From NCBI GenBank assembly GCA_015068035.1, contig SVLI01000006.1:62001-126000 (forward strand): DNA of 64,000 bases, given 5' to 3'. Position numbers and translations under genes: made by a program. Below the pieces are notes generated by a model, which did no database searches, was not told the origin of the DNA, and saw only the letters and a program-made list of their open reading frames with translations. Positions within the stretch are counted from its first letter, which is position 1. Each line of letters starts with the position of its first letter. The stretch is from Oscillospiraceae bacterium. Its GTDB lineage: Bacteria > Bacillota > Clostridia > Oscillospirales > Oscillospiraceae. Below, piece after piece: positions 18,134-26,380 of this stretch.

Positions 18134-18162
18134 ATTAAACCACAATTCCAAATACAATTCAA
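18134..18162 (-). promoter_or_regulatory. Promoter of glycyl radical enzyme 2
   Basis: Minus-strand -35 TTGAAT (18157-18162) and -10 TTTAAT (18134-18139), 17-base spacer. The gap 18016-18366 between GRE2 and activase 1 otherwise holds only leaders and the activase promoter. Confidence 0.55.
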
Positions 18163-18252
18163 TCGCTTTCCGAAAAGCGCCGCGCAGGGGAAAGAAAAAA
18201 GAATTCTTCCGGCATTTCTGTCTTTGGGTATGGAATGTGGCAAAAAATGTGC

Positions 18253-18258
18253 TATACT
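18253..18258 (+). promoter_or_regulatory. Probable -10 element for the activase 1 transcript
   Basis: TATACT about 109 bases before the activase start. The -35 region is weak (TGGAAT with 16-base spacing), so it may need an activator. Confidence 0.4.
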
Positions 18259-18366
18259 GTGTAAAATGCCTCGCGAAGAGCGGGATGAAGCCGGACGAGA
18301 AATCCGTCCCCCGGGCGGACTTTGGTTTCGTTGCCGGCTTGCGACGGATCAGCGATATGGAGAAGC

Positions 18367-19284
18367 ATGAGCATGGACGGAGAAAAAACAGGAATCGTTT
18401 TTAACATACAGCACTGCTGCATTCACGACGGCCCCGGCATCCGCACCGGCGTCTTTCTCAAAGGCTGCCCGCTGCGCTGTCTGTGGTGCGCAAATCCCGA
18501 GTCCCAGCTCGCGCATCCGCAGGTGTTTTGGGACGAGAGAAAATGCTCGCTCTGCGGTGCCTGCGTCGCGGCCTGCCCGCAAAAGGTGCTCTCCGTTTCG
18601 GATGGAAAAGTGCGCGTTAAGCCGAATACCTGCGTCGGCTGCGGGAGCTGCGCTGCAGCCTGCCCGCTGGGGGCGCGGGAGATGACGGGAAAGCGCCTGC
18701 GCGTGGACGAGGTGATGCGGGAAGTGCTGGAGGACCGGATCTTCTACGGAGAGGACGGCGGCCTGACGGTCAGCGGCGGCGAGCCGCTGATGCAGGCGGA
18801 ATTCACCCTTGCGCTGCTGCGCGCGGCGAAAGAGGCGGGCATTACCACTGCCGTGGAAACCAGCGGCTTTGCCGCGTGGGAGACGCTTAAAAGCCTCGCG
18901 CCGTATTGCGATACCTTCCTGTACGACATCAAAGCGGTCGACCCACAGAAGCATCTGCGCTATACAGGCGTCAACAATGCCGGGATTCTTGAAAACCTGA
19001 AATTGCTGTCCGCGCATTTTCCGCAGTGCGACATCTGGATCCGCACGCCGCTGATTCCGGGCTATAACGACAGCGAAGCGGACATGGCGCTGCTTGCGGA
19101 TTTGGCAAAAAGCGTTCCGACCGCCTCGCAGCTGCATCTGCTGCCCTATCACGACCTCGGCGAGGGGAAGCGCGAGCAGCTTGGAGAAGGTGAGGCTTTC
19201 CGCGCTGAAATCCCAACGGCGGAGCACATGGAGCGCCTGCGCGATCTGCTGCGCAGCAGCGGCGTGGGCATAGCGGTTCTGTGA
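18367..19284 (+). CDS. Glycyl radical enzyme activase 1 (radical SAM)
   Basis: A 305-residue radical SAM enzyme that would install the glycyl radical on a partner GRE. The SAM cluster motif C-x3-C-x2-C is in KGCPLRCLWC. Two ferredoxin-type clusters follow (CSLCGACVAACP and CVGCGSCAAACP), the arrangement of activases for non-PFL glycyl radical enzymes. TVSGGEPL is the SAM-binding GGE motif. The gene is divergent from GRE2, its likely partner. GGAG lies 4 bases before ATG 18367 and 10 bases before ATG 18373, so the start is uncertain by two codons. The MaoC-like gene follows 81 bases later and may be co-transcribed. Confidence 0.93.
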   Translation: MSMDGEKTGIVFNIQHCCIHDGPGIRTGVFLKGCPLRCLWCANPESQLAHPQVFWDERKCSLCGACVAACPQKVLSVSDGKVRVKPNTCVGCGSCAAACPLGAREMTGKRLRVDEVMREVLEDRIFYGEDGGLTVSGGEPLMQAEFTLALLRAAKEAGITTAVETSGFAAWETLKSLAPYCDTFLYDIKAVDPQKHLRYTGVNNAGILENLKLLSAHFPQCDIWIRTPLIPGYNDSEADMALLADLAKSVPTASQLHLLPYHDLGEGKREQLGEGEAFRAEIPTAEHMERLRDLLRSSGVGIAVL

Positions 19285-19365
19285 CGGAAAAGGCTGCGAC
19301 CCACAAACGAAAAGGAAACTACAATAAAAATAGAATTTTCGAATTTGAGAAAGGAGAATACACAC

Positions 19366-19827
19366 ATGGCATACCATTACGAACCCGCGGGACTGTATCT
19401 GGAGGATTTTGAGATCGGCAAAGAGTATGTCAGCGCCGGACGCACGATCACGGAGGCAGATGTGATGACCTTTGCCGGCCTGTCCGGAGATTATAACCCG
19501 CTGCACGTTGACGAGGAATTCGCCAAGACCAACATGTTCGGCACGCGGATTGCGCACGGCGCGCTGGGCTTTATCATCTCCACCGGCCTGACCAATCAGA
19601 TGCGCACGCATGAGGGCACCACCATCGCGTTCATGGAGTGCACGCTCAAATATGTGGCGCCGCTGATGATCGGGGATACGATCCACGTCGTCGTCGTGCC
19701 CACGGAGAAGCGCCACAGCTCCAAGCCCGGCCGGGGCATCCTCAAACAGAACCTCAAGCTGCTCAATCAGGACGATAAGCTCATCATGGAGTCCGATCAG
19801 GTGCTCATGATGGTCAGCCGCGAGTGA
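19366..19827 (+). CDS. MaoC-like (R)-specific enoyl-CoA hydratase/dehydratase
   Basis: A 153-residue hotdog-fold protein. The hydratase-2 motif is intact: Asp42, Asn44, Pro45 and His47 in AGLSGDYNPLHVDEEFA, followed by GTRIAHGALGF. Members hydrate enoyl-CoA to 3-hydroxyacyl-CoA or the reverse, with opposite stereochemistry to crotonase. AAAGGAG lies 9 bases before ATG 19366; the in-frame ATG 21 bases earlier overlaps that site and is not used. Its position after activase 1 suggests that it acts on a CoA thioester derived from the GRE2 product, which is inference. Confidence 0.88.
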   Translation: MAYHYEPAGLYLEDFEIGKEYVSAGRTITEADVMTFAGLSGDYNPLHVDEEFAKTNMFGTRIAHGALGFIISTGLTNQMRTHEGTTIAFMECTLKYVAPLMIGDTIHVVVVPTEKRHSSKPGRGILKQNLKLLNQDDKLIMESDQVLMMVSRE

Positions 19828-19917
19828 GAAAGCGGCGTTGCGCTGAATACAAATTAGCCGGCAGCGGGCGGTGAGTACGCTGCCGGCAGAGAGAATCATT
19901 TGTCTGGAAACGGACAG

Positions 19918-19960
19918 AAAAAGCCCGCGGCGATCACGGTGTGTCGCCGCGGGCTTTTTG
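19918..19960. terminator. Bidirectional intrinsic terminator
   Basis: AAAAAGCCCGCGGCGA pairs with its complement around a 10-base loop and runs into TTTTT. A second GC-rich hairpin (about 19857-19886) lies just before it without a T-run. Confidence 0.9.
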
Positions 19961-19988
19961 CTGTGTTTTCTGCTTTTTGCGGATGCGC

Positions 19989-20576
19989 TCAGGCGCGGAA
20001 GTTGCCTGCTTCTTCGGTGAGCATGGCCGTGACGGCGGAGGCAAGCGTTGCTTTTTTATAGTCGAAGCTCCAGCGGGTCAGAGGAATGTAATCATAGAAT
20101 TTGCCGCCCACATGGCGCACGAAAAGATCCATCTGCTCCAGCGCTGTCAGAGTGCCGTTGCCGCTGCCGCCGGCGGAAGCGACCATGATGACGGGTTTGC
20201 CCGCGAAGACGGATTTGCTCTCCGGATTTTTGCTGAAGTTTTTGCTGGCTTCGCAGCGGCGGATGCGGTCGAGGAAAGATTTCAGTTCTTCGCTGAGTCC
20301 GCCCCAGTAGACGGGGGTGAGGAGCACGAAATTGTCCGCCTCGGCGAGCTTGGACTGCAGCTCGGTCAGCCCGTCGCCGCCAAAGGCGCAGACGTGCTTT
20401 TCGCGGCAGCTGCCCCAGCCGTCCCCGCACATGCGGCAGGGCTGAAGTCTACAGTCGTGCACGCGCAGAACCTCCGCCTCCGCGCCCGCCTTTTTCGCGG
20501 CCTCGAAAGCGATTTCTGCGAGCTCCGCGCAGAGCCCCTCTTTCTTGGGGGAACCGGTGATGATGAGCGTTTTCAT
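19989..20576 (-). CDS. NADPH-dependent FMN reductase-type flavodoxin-fold protein
   Basis: A 195-residue protein starting MKTLIITGSPKKEG, the FMN phosphate-binding loop of the flavodoxin-like reductase family. TPVYWGGLSEELKSFLDR is the second flavin-contacting segment. Cysteines cluster in CRLQPCRMCGDGWGSC (four Cys), which fits the iron-sulfur flavoprotein type and may bind a [4Fe-4S] cluster. GGAGGG lies 7 bases before the start. It has its own promoter and is divergent from the YczE-like gene. A role in reducing flavin or an electron acceptor is likely; the partner is unknown. Confidence 0.82.
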   Translation of the reverse strand: MKTLIITGSPKKEGLCAELAEIAFEAAKKAGAEAEVLRVHDCRLQPCRMCGDGWGSCREKHVCAFGGDGLTELQSKLAEADNFVLLTPVYWGGLSEELKSFLDRIRRCEASKNFSKNPESKSVFAGKPVIMVASAGGSGNGTLTALEQMDLFVRHVGGKFYDYIPLTRWSFDYKKATLASAVTAMLTEEAGNFRA

Positions 20577-20611
20577 GGTTTGCCCTCCGTTTTGTTTTTT
20601 AATATGGTCTG

Positions 20612-20640
20612 ATTTTATCGCAGATGCGGGGAAAAAGCAA
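20612..20640 (-). promoter_or_regulatory. Promoter of the flavodoxin-fold reductase gene
   Basis: Minus-strand -35 TTGCTT (20635-20640) and -10 TAAAAT (20612-20617), 17-base spacer. Confidence 0.65.
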
Positions 20641-20670
20641 TCCTTCCGGGCGGCGCGGCGCAAGTTCCTG

Positions 20671-20700
20671 TTGGCAGAGCGGGTCGGGGCGTGTTATACT
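20671..20700 (+). promoter_or_regulatory. Promoter of the YczE-like gene
   Basis: -35 TTGGCA (20671-20676) and -10 TATACT (20695-20700), 18-base spacer; leader of under 20 bases. Confidence 0.65.
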
Positions 20701-20724
20701 GTCGAAAAAAGGGAGGGGACGCAC

Positions 20725-21426
20725 GTGAAATTCGGCAAACGCCTTGGCGTTTATGCAATCGGTCTGGTCATTCTGGCGGTCGGACTCGTGCTCAACACGA
20801 AAACGGGCTGGGGCGTGTCGCCGCTTGTTGCGATCGCGTACTGCGTGTCGCAGATCACCGCGCTGAAATTTGCCAACACCACGCTCGTTGCGTTCCTCAT
20901 CTATTTCGTTGCCGAGTCGCTGATCAAGGGGAAGAAAAACTTTAAGGTTTTTGATCTGCTCCAGATTCCGTTTTGCTATATTTTTACGCGCTGCATGGAC
21001 CTGATCTCCGCGCTTTTGCCGACGCCGGATGCGCTGTGGATCCGCATTCTGATCCTCGTCCTCGCCATCACCTGCATCGGCTTTGGCGCTGCGATCATGC
21101 TCGCGATGCGCCTTGTGCCGAATCCGGCGGATGGGCTGGTGCAGGCGCTCAGCGAAAGGCTGCGCCGCCCAATGGGAATCACCAAGAACGCCTTTGATAT
21201 CCTCAGCGGCTGCGCCGCGCTTGCGATCGGCCTGCTCGCCGTGCACCGCGTGGTCGGCGTGGGCATCGGCACGATTGCGGCGATGCTTGGCACGGGACGC
21301 GCGGTCGCGCTGTGCAACCGCCTGTTTGGAAAGTCCATGGAGCGCATCCGCCGCGACGCCCCGCTTGCATTCCTTGGGGAAGGCCCGGTTGATGAGCCGG
21401 GAGTGGCAGAGCAGGCCGAAACGTGA
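20725..21426 (+). CDS. YczE/YyaS/YitT-type integral membrane protein
   Basis: A 233-residue protein with five to six hydrophobic helices. LGVYAIGLVILAVGLVLN at the start and the segment LVPNPADGLVQALSERL match the YczE-type membrane family, whose biochemical role is not established. It begins at GTG 20725, with GGGAGGGG 6 bases upstream; the longer open frame before it crosses the promoter. The C-terminal tail after residue ~205 is charged and probably cytoplasmic. It sits alone between a flavin reductase and a glycyl radical activase; transport or sensing are both possible. Confidence 0.75.
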   Translation: MKFGKRLGVYAIGLVILAVGLVLNTKTGWGVSPLVAIAYCVSQITALKFANTTLVAFLIYFVAESLIKGKKNFKVFDLLQIPFCYIFTRCMDLISALLPTPDALWIRILILVLAITCIGFGAAIMLAMRLVPNPADGLVQALSERLRRPMGITKNAFDILSGCAALAIGLLAVHRVVGVGIGTIAAMLGTGRAVALCNRLFGKSMERIRRDAPLAFLGEGPVDEPGVAEQAET

Positions 21427-21492
21427 TGCACAATCGGAGAAATCCGACAAAACGGCAAGCCCGAAGCTGAATTTGCCTGTGGAAAAGAAAAC

Positions 21493-21557
21493 AAAAGAGA
21501 CTGCATATTCTGCATGGAACCGGAGCGGTTCAAAGCGGAATGCAGTCTCTTTTTATT
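21493..21557. terminator. Bidirectional terminator with an inner hairpin
   Basis: AAAAGAGACTGCAT (21493-21506) pairs with ATGCAGTCTCTTTT (21540-21553). Inside lies a second hairpin, GAACCG-GAG-CGGTTC. It ends both the YczE-like gene and converging activase 2. Confidence 0.82.
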
Positions 21558-21573
21558 TTGAAATGTGCGCGGC

Positions 21574-22527
21574 TTAATGAATCATCACGGGCAGGCCGCA
21601 GGCCTCAAGCTGCGCCTTGCGCGCCTGCATAAGCTCGTTCGTCGGCGGTGTTGCAACGAAAACCTGCTCGTTGCGCAGCAGCCGGTCGTGCTTGGAAACG
21701 CCGAGCGTGTGATACGGCAGGAGCTGGACAAGATCAATCGCGTCGCGGATTTGCGTCAGAAATGCGGCGTACTGGTCAAAATGCTCTTTCGATTCGTTGA
21801 ACATCGGGATCGTCGGGATGCGGATTTGCAGTCTGCCGCCGGCCGCGGCGATCTTTTTGCAGTTTTCAAGAATCAGCTCGTTCGGAACGCCGATGACCTG
21901 CTTGTGCAGCGCGCTGTCCATGCATTTGAGGTCATACAGGAACAGGTCGGTATAGGGCAGGACGCTTTCAATGGTCTCCCACTGCACAAAGCCGGTGGTG
22001 TCCACCGCCGTGTGGATGCCGTTTTCCTTGCAGCGCCGGAGCAGCTCCCGTGTGAACTCCGGCTGGCAGAGGCATTCTCCGCCCGAGATCGTTGCGCCGC
22101 CGCCCGATTCGTCAAAGAAAGGCTTGTCGCGCACAAGGCGGTGCAGCACCTCGTCCACGGTTTTGTCCGTGCCGCACATATAAAGCGCCGTCGCCTTGCA
22201 GGCCGAAGCGCAGTTTCCGCACTCGGTGCATTTGCTCTTGTCCACCTGGGGATAGACGATGTCCTCCCCGACGGCGTTTTTCGTGAGCACGCCGCGCGTG
22301 ATGGCGTCCTGCGGGCAGACGTTCAGGCAGTGGCCGCAGGTATCAAGGCCGAGGCAGCGCACCTTCATCCAGTTGAGCTCGGTTTCAAAGCGCTGAGATT
22401 CGGGACTGTGGCACCAGGGACAGCGCAGCGGGCAGCCTTTCAGGAACACGGTCGTGCGGATGCCGGGGCCGTCCTGCACGCTGAAGCCCTGAATATCATA
22501 AACTTTTCCGGTGATTGTCTTTTCCAT
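21574..22527 (-). CDS. Glycyl radical enzyme activase 2 (radical SAM)
   Basis: A 317-residue radical SAM activase. KGCPLRCPWC carries the SAM-cluster cysteines. CGHCLNVCP and CTECGNCASAC belong to two extra iron-sulfur clusters, and ATISGGECL is the SAM-binding segment. The domain order is as in activase 1, but the two are only moderately alike, so they probably serve different enzymes. It is divergent from GRE3, with promoters back to back in a 184-base gap, which makes GRE3 the expected partner. The ATG has GAAAGG about 10 bases upstream. Confidence 0.93.
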   Translation of the reverse strand: MEKTITGKVYDIQGFSVQDGPGIRTTVFLKGCPLRCPWCHSPESQRFETELNWMKVRCLGLDTCGHCLNVCPQDAITRGVLTKNAVGEDIVYPQVDKSKCTECGNCASACKATALYMCGTDKTVDEVLHRLVRDKPFFDESGGGATISGGECLCQPEFTRELLRRCKENGIHTAVDTTGFVQWETIESVLPYTDLFLYDLKCMDSALHKQVIGVPNELILENCKKIAAAGGRLQIRIPTIPMFNESKEHFDQYAAFLTQIRDAIDLVQLLPYHTLGVSKHDRLLRNEQVFVATPPTNELMQARKAQLEACGLPVMIH

Positions 22528-22562
22528 GCATCATCCAGCCTTTCGGGGGATTGTTTTTTCTC

Positions 22563-22590
22563 AGTATATCATAGGAATCGGAATCGGCAA
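22563..22590 (-). promoter_or_regulatory. Promoter of activase 2
   Basis: Minus-strand -35 TTGCCG (22585-22590) and -10 TATACT (22563-22568), 16-base spacer. Confidence 0.55.
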
Positions 22591-22603
22591 GGAAAAATTT
22601 TCG

Positions 22604-22632
22604 TTGAAACCGGGACGCCGCTATGATAAAAT
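22604..22632 (+). promoter_or_regulatory. Promoter of glycyl radical enzyme 3
   Basis: -35 TTGAAA (22604-22609) and -10 TAAAAT (22627-22632), 17-base spacer. Its -35 is 13 bases from the -35 of the divergent activase promoter, so one regulator could control both. Confidence 0.75.
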
Positions 22633-22711
22633 ATTGGCAAGTATTGTGGGTGTGTATATCCACGCGATAAAATAACAGCGCATATGCTGATTTACAGAGG
22701 GGAGAGGGCTT

Positions 22712-25192
22712 ATGTTCCAATTTGCACCGATGTCAGAGCGCATCCAGGCGATCCGCGCCAAACGTGATGCTTTTTCTTCCGGGAAGTTCATGTCGATCAA
22801 CTCGGAACGCACGGAGATCTACACGAATTATTACAAGACGCATGAAAACGAATTCCCCATTCTCAAGCGCGCCGGCGCGCTGTATACCTGGTGCGCCACG
22901 AAGGAAGTCAACGTCTTTGATGATGACATCTTTGTCGGAACGACCGGCCCTGCCCAGCGTTCGCTGAGCCCCTATGTGGACTGGAACTGCCGCTGGATTC
23001 CGGGCGTTGTCAACGGAGACGATGAGACCTTCAAGAAGGCCTGGCAGAGCGAAAACTCCATCTATATGAGCTTTGAGCAGCGTGAAGTGTTCCGCGAGGC
23101 CTATGAATTTTGGAAGGACCGCACGGTGTCCAAGATGGTTGAGGGCGCGCTGACGGACGATTTCTGGGATGCCGTCGGCAACGGCTGCCTGCTCAACATT
23201 CCGAAGGGCGAGGGCCCGCGCGGCGTGTCCGGCATCGCACAGGGACATTATATCGGCAACTTCAACAAGGCGATCAATGTCGGCTTCGGCGAAGTCCGCC
23301 GTCAGGCGCTGGAAAAGATCGAGGAGCTGCGCGGCAAGGTCTTCGGCAAGAAGGCGAAGAACAACATTTTCTACCATGCCGTTGTGCGCGTGTGCGACGG
23401 CGCGATCCTGCTCTCGAAGCGTTACGCCGAGGCCTGCCGCAAGAAGGCGGAAACCGCAGAAGGCGCGCGCAAGGCCGAGCTGCTCTCTATGGCGGACTCG
23501 CTCGACTGGATCATGGAAAACCCCGCCCGCACGTTCTGGGAGGGTCTGCAGGCTGCAATTTTCTATCAGCTCATGCTCTCCACGGACGCGCAGCAGCACG
23601 GACAGTCCATCGGCCGCATCGACCAGTACACCGGTTATCTGCTGGAAAAGCAGCTGAAAGAAAACACGATCAGCGACGAGCAGGCTCAGGAATATGCCGA
23701 TGCCTTCATCCTCAAGCTCAGTGACATCATCGTGCTCCCGTCTGCGGACACGAATCGTGTCCTCTCCCTGATGGAGAAGGGCATGAATATCTATTCCTCC
23801 ATCTACAACGGCCTTACGCCGACCGCCGGCATCGCGCTCACGCTCGGCGGCATGAAGCCGGACGGCACGGACGCCACCACGCCCGCCACCTATAAATTCC
23901 TGCAGACTTACGGCCGCATCATGTTCCCGGATCCGACGGTTGCCCTGCGCGTACATAAGAACACGCCGGACGATGTGTGGCGCCTGGGCATCGAGTCCAG
24001 CAAGCGCTGCGGCGGCATTCCGCAGATCCAGAACGACGAGCTGATCATCCCGATGCTGATGGATCTCGGCCTTTCGCTGGAGGATGCGCGCGATTACAGC
24101 ATTGTCGGCTGCGTGGAGCCTGCGGGCACCGGAAACGAGTGGCCTGCCTGCGGCTGCACCGGCAGCGAGTCCATCTGGAACATGGTCAACGTCGTGCTCA
24201 TCACCATCAACGGCGGCGTCAACCCCAGAACCGGCAAAATGGCGAAGCCCTGCAAGAAGCTCTATGAGTACGAGAGCTTTGAGGAGTTCCAGGAGGCCTT
24301 CAAAGAGGAGATGCAGTATCTGCTCGACTGGAACATGTCCTACGCCAACACCTTTGAGATGGTCTATTCCCACTACTTCCCCTGCATTGCCGCTTCCACG
24401 CTGATGGAGGGCTGCATGGAGAAGGGGCTTGACGTCACGGAGGGCGGCGCGAAGTATAACCGCATTGGCCTGACGGCGATCGGCACCGCCAACGTGGGCG
24501 ACAGCCTCATGGCGATCAAGAAGCTCTGCTTTGACGACAAAACGGTCTCCACGCGCGAGCTCTATGACGCGCTGCAGAACAACTGGGAGGGCTATGAGCA
24601 GCTCCGCCAGACCATCATCAACGAAGTGCCGCACTACGGCAACGACAACGATGAGGTGGACGGCCTCGCCGCCTGGGCGCTGAAGCTGTTTGCCGACATC
24701 ATGACAAACGGCGAAGGCCCGCGCGGCAACTACTCCGGCGGAACCTTCACGATGACAGCGCATATCTACTCCGGCAGCGTGACGCTTGCCACGCCGGACG
24801 GCCGCAAGAACGGCGATCCGCTTGCCGACGCGATCAGCTCCCGTCAGGGCTTTGATAAGAACGGCCCCACCGCCTATCTGCGCAGCGCGGCTAAACTCCC
24901 GCACCGCGCGCTCACCAACGGCGACCAGCTCAACATCCGCTTCTCGCCCAGCAGCGTGGAGGGGGATGCCGGCGCCGAAAAGCTCAAGCAGCTCATCCGC
25001 GCCTATTTTGCGCTCGGCGGCATGCAGGTGCAGTTCAACGTCGTCTCCTCGGATGCGCTGCATGAGGCGCAGGATAAGCCGGACGAATATCAGAACCTCA
25101 TCGTCCGCATCGCGGGCTTCTCGACTTACTTTGTCTCGCTGGACAAGAAGACGCAGGATGACTTCATCATGCGCACGGAGCAGGCGATCTGA
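22712..25192 (+). CDS. Glycyl radical enzyme 3 (PFL-like, substrate unknown)
   Basis: An 826-residue glycyl radical enzyme. The active-site cysteine is Cys467 with Glu469 in IVGCVEPAGTGNEWPACG. The radical glycine is Gly802 in VRIAGFSTYF, 24 residues from the end. The GCVEP motif is shared with eliminating GREs, but their following KTEGWHD stretch is missing; instead the G-x-G-N-x2-P-A pattern matches GRE1, so GRE1 and GRE3 are probably paralogues in one lesser-known clade. GAGGGGAGAGGG lies just upstream of the ATG. Activase 2 is divergent from it. A fumarate-reductase-like flavoprotein lies 1.2 kb downstream. I cannot name the substrate; an aromatic or unsaturated acid is one possibility given the ene-reductases. 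Confidence 0.88.
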   Translation: MFQFAPMSERIQAIRAKRDAFSSGKFMSINSERTEIYTNYYKTHENEFPILKRAGALYTWCATKEVNVFDDDIFVGTTGPAQRSLSPYVDWNCRWIPGVVNGDDETFKKAWQSENSIYMSFEQREVFREAYEFWKDRTVSKMVEGALTDDFWDAVGNGCLLNIPKGEGPRGVSGIAQGHYIGNFNKAINVGFGEVRRQALEKIEELRGKVFGKKAKNNIFYHAVVRVCDGAILLSKRYAEACRKKAETAEGARKAELLSMADSLDWIMENPARTFWEGLQAAIFYQLMLSTDAQQHGQSIGRIDQYTGYLLEKQLKENTISDEQAQEYADAFILKLSDIIVLPSADTNRVLSLMEKGMNIYSSIYNGLTPTAGIALTLGGMKPDGTDATTPATYKFLQTYGRIMFPDPTVALRVHKNTPDDVWRLGIESSKRCGGIPQIQNDELIIPMLMDLGLSLEDARDYSIVGCVEPAGTGNEWPACGCTGSESIWNMVNVVLITINGGVNPRTGKMAKPCKKLYEYESFEEFQEAFKEEMQYLLDWNMSYANTFEMVYSHYFPCIAASTLMEGCMEKGLDVTEGGAKYNRIGLTAIGTANVGDSLMAIKKLCFDDKTVSTRELYDALQNNWEGYEQLRQTIINEVPHYGNDNDEVDGLAAWALKLFADIMTNGEGPRGNYSGGTFTMTAHIYSGSVTLATPDGRKNGDPLADAISSRQGFDKNGPTAYLRSAAKLPHRALTNGDQLNIRFSPSSVEGDAGAEKLKQLIRAYFALGGMQVQFNVVSSDALHEAQDKPDEYQNLIVRIAGFSTYFVSLDKKTQDDFIMRTEQAI

Positions 25193-25271
25193 CGCAGTTA
25201 TTTCACGCGGAATGCAGCGCGGCTTTGCCTGCGCCGCGGCAGAAAAGGTTTTCCTTTGGGGAAACCTGATT

Positions 25272-25316
25272 AAAACAGGAATGGCGCAGCTTTCAGCGGC
25301 GCCATTCCTGTTTTGT
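25272..25316 (+). terminator. Intrinsic terminator of GRE3
   Basis: A 16-base-pair stem, AAAACAGGAATGGCGC with its complement, and an 11-base loop ending in TTTT. The rest of the 25193-25525 gap holds the promoter of the next gene. Confidence 0.85.
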
Positions 25317-25417
25317 GCCGGAGCATCTGACAGTAAGGTGCAGCCGGACGAAAATTCCCCCAATGCGCTGTTTTTTGTGCAGCAGCGGGGAAAACAGGCG
25401 CTTTGTATACAAAAAGC

Positions 25418-25445
25418 TTGCAAATCCGTGCTATAAATATATACA
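25418..25445 (+). promoter_or_regulatory. Probable promoter of the SanA/YdcF-like gene
   Basis: -35 TTGCAA (25418-25423) and -10 TATACA (25440-25445), 16-base spacer. A TATAAT a few bases downstream is an alternative -10. Confidence 0.45.
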
Positions 25446-25525
25446 GGAGTATAATGCATGTCGGGTTAACGCTTTCCAAACAGATGCGGAAGCGTCAGCC
25501 CGATGCGGAGGAAAGGGTGCAGCCG

Positions 25526-26203
25526 ATGAAAAAGAAGAGCGTGTGGAAAAAGATTTTGATCGTCCTTTTGTGCCTTGCCGTGCTGGGCGCGGCGACGGTT
25601 TTTGGCATCAATGCCTATGTCCGGGACTATGCAGCGGACCGGGTGATCACGCCGGAGGAAGCATCGGCGCTGGAGGATGTGGACTGCATTATGGTGCTTG
25701 GCTGTCAGGTGAAGCCGGACGGCACGCCCAGCGATATGCTCCGTGACCGTCTTCAGCGCGGCGTTTCGCTCTATTTTGATTCCGCGGCGCCGAAGCTGCT
25801 GGTGAGCGGTGACCACGGGCAGGAGGTCTACAACGAGGTTGCCGCGATGAAGACCTATGCGCTGGAGGCGGGCGTTCCCGCAGAGGACGTGTTCATGGAT
25901 CACGCGGGATTTTGTACCTATGACAGCGTCTATCGCGCGAAGGAGATCTTTCAGGCGGATAAAATCCTCATCGTCACGCAGGAGTACCATCTCTATCGCG
26001 CGCTGTATATCGCGGAGAAGCTCGGGGTGGAGGCCTACGGCGTTGCCTCGGACTATCACAGCTATGCCGGACAGACGCTGCGGGACGTTCGGGAAATCGT
26101 TGCCCGGTGCAAAGATTTTGCCGCCGTGATTCTGAAGATTGAGCCGAAGTTTCTGGGCGAAGCCATCCCCGTGAGCGGTGACGGCAACGTGACCAACGAC
26201 TAA
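25526..26203 (+). CDS. SanA/YdcF-family (DUF218) membrane-anchored protein
   Basis: A 225-residue protein with one N-terminal membrane helix (about residues 9-29) and a DUF218 domain: DCIMVLGCQVKPDGTPS, LVSGDHG and IVTQEYHLYRALYIA are the three conserved segments. Members such as SanA, YdcF and ElyC are tied to envelope integrity and vancomycin sensitivity, with no agreed biochemical activity. ATG 25526 has GGAGGAAAGG 8-10 bases upstream. A longer open frame from 25403 overlaps the promoter and is not used. No link to the neighbouring radical enzymes is evident. Confidence 0.85.
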   Translation: MKKKSVWKKILIVLLCLAVLGAATVFGINAYVRDYAADRVITPEEASALEDVDCIMVLGCQVKPDGTPSDMLRDRLQRGVSLYFDSAAPKLLVSGDHGQEVYNEVAAMKTYALEAGVPAEDVFMDHAGFCTYDSVYRAKEIFQADKILIVTQEYHLYRALYIAEKLGVEAYGVASDYHSYAGQTLRDVREIVARCKDFAAVILKIEPKFLGEAIPVSGDGNVTND

Positions 26204-26225
26204 AGAATTTGCATAGAAATTTTCT

Positions 26226-26256
26226 CTGGCCTGCGGATTCGGTTTCCGCAGGCCAG
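26226..26256 (+). terminator. Hairpin after the SanA/YdcF-like gene
   Basis: CTGGCCTGCGGA pairs perfectly with its complement around a 7-base loop. The T-run after it is poor, so it may be a weak or Rho-assisted terminator. Confidence 0.5.
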
Positions 26257-26276
26257 GCTGTATTTGCCGCGCTCTA

Positions 26277-26305
26277 TTGACACGCAGAGCGCGGCATTGT
26301 AAAAT
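26277..26305 (+). promoter_or_regulatory. Strong promoter of the flavoprotein reductase gene
   Basis: Consensus -35 TTGACA (26277-26282) and -10 TAAAAT (26300-26305), 17-base spacer. Confidence 0.8.
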
Positions 26306-26380
26306 CAAGGAAGAATATATATTGTGTTGTGCAGCGCGGAGATAAGCGGCAGCGCGACCGGGACAGAAAGGAAGAATGCT

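Noticed and set aside
19857-19886. GC-rich hairpin after the MaoC gene as a terminator
   Set aside because: There is no T-run after it; the better terminator lies at 19918-19960.
22712-25192. Naming GRE3 a glycerol/propanediol dehydratase, choline TMA-lyase or hydroxyproline dehydratase from its GCVEP motif
   Set aside because: The KTEGWHD stretch that I associate with those enzymes after GCVEP is absent, and there are no microcompartment, alcohol dehydrogenase or proline reductase genes nearby.
22733-25459. Open frame of 908 codons opposite GRE3
   Set aside because: Antisense shadow of a conserved enzyme gene; it spans the GRE3 terminator and has no ribosome binding site.
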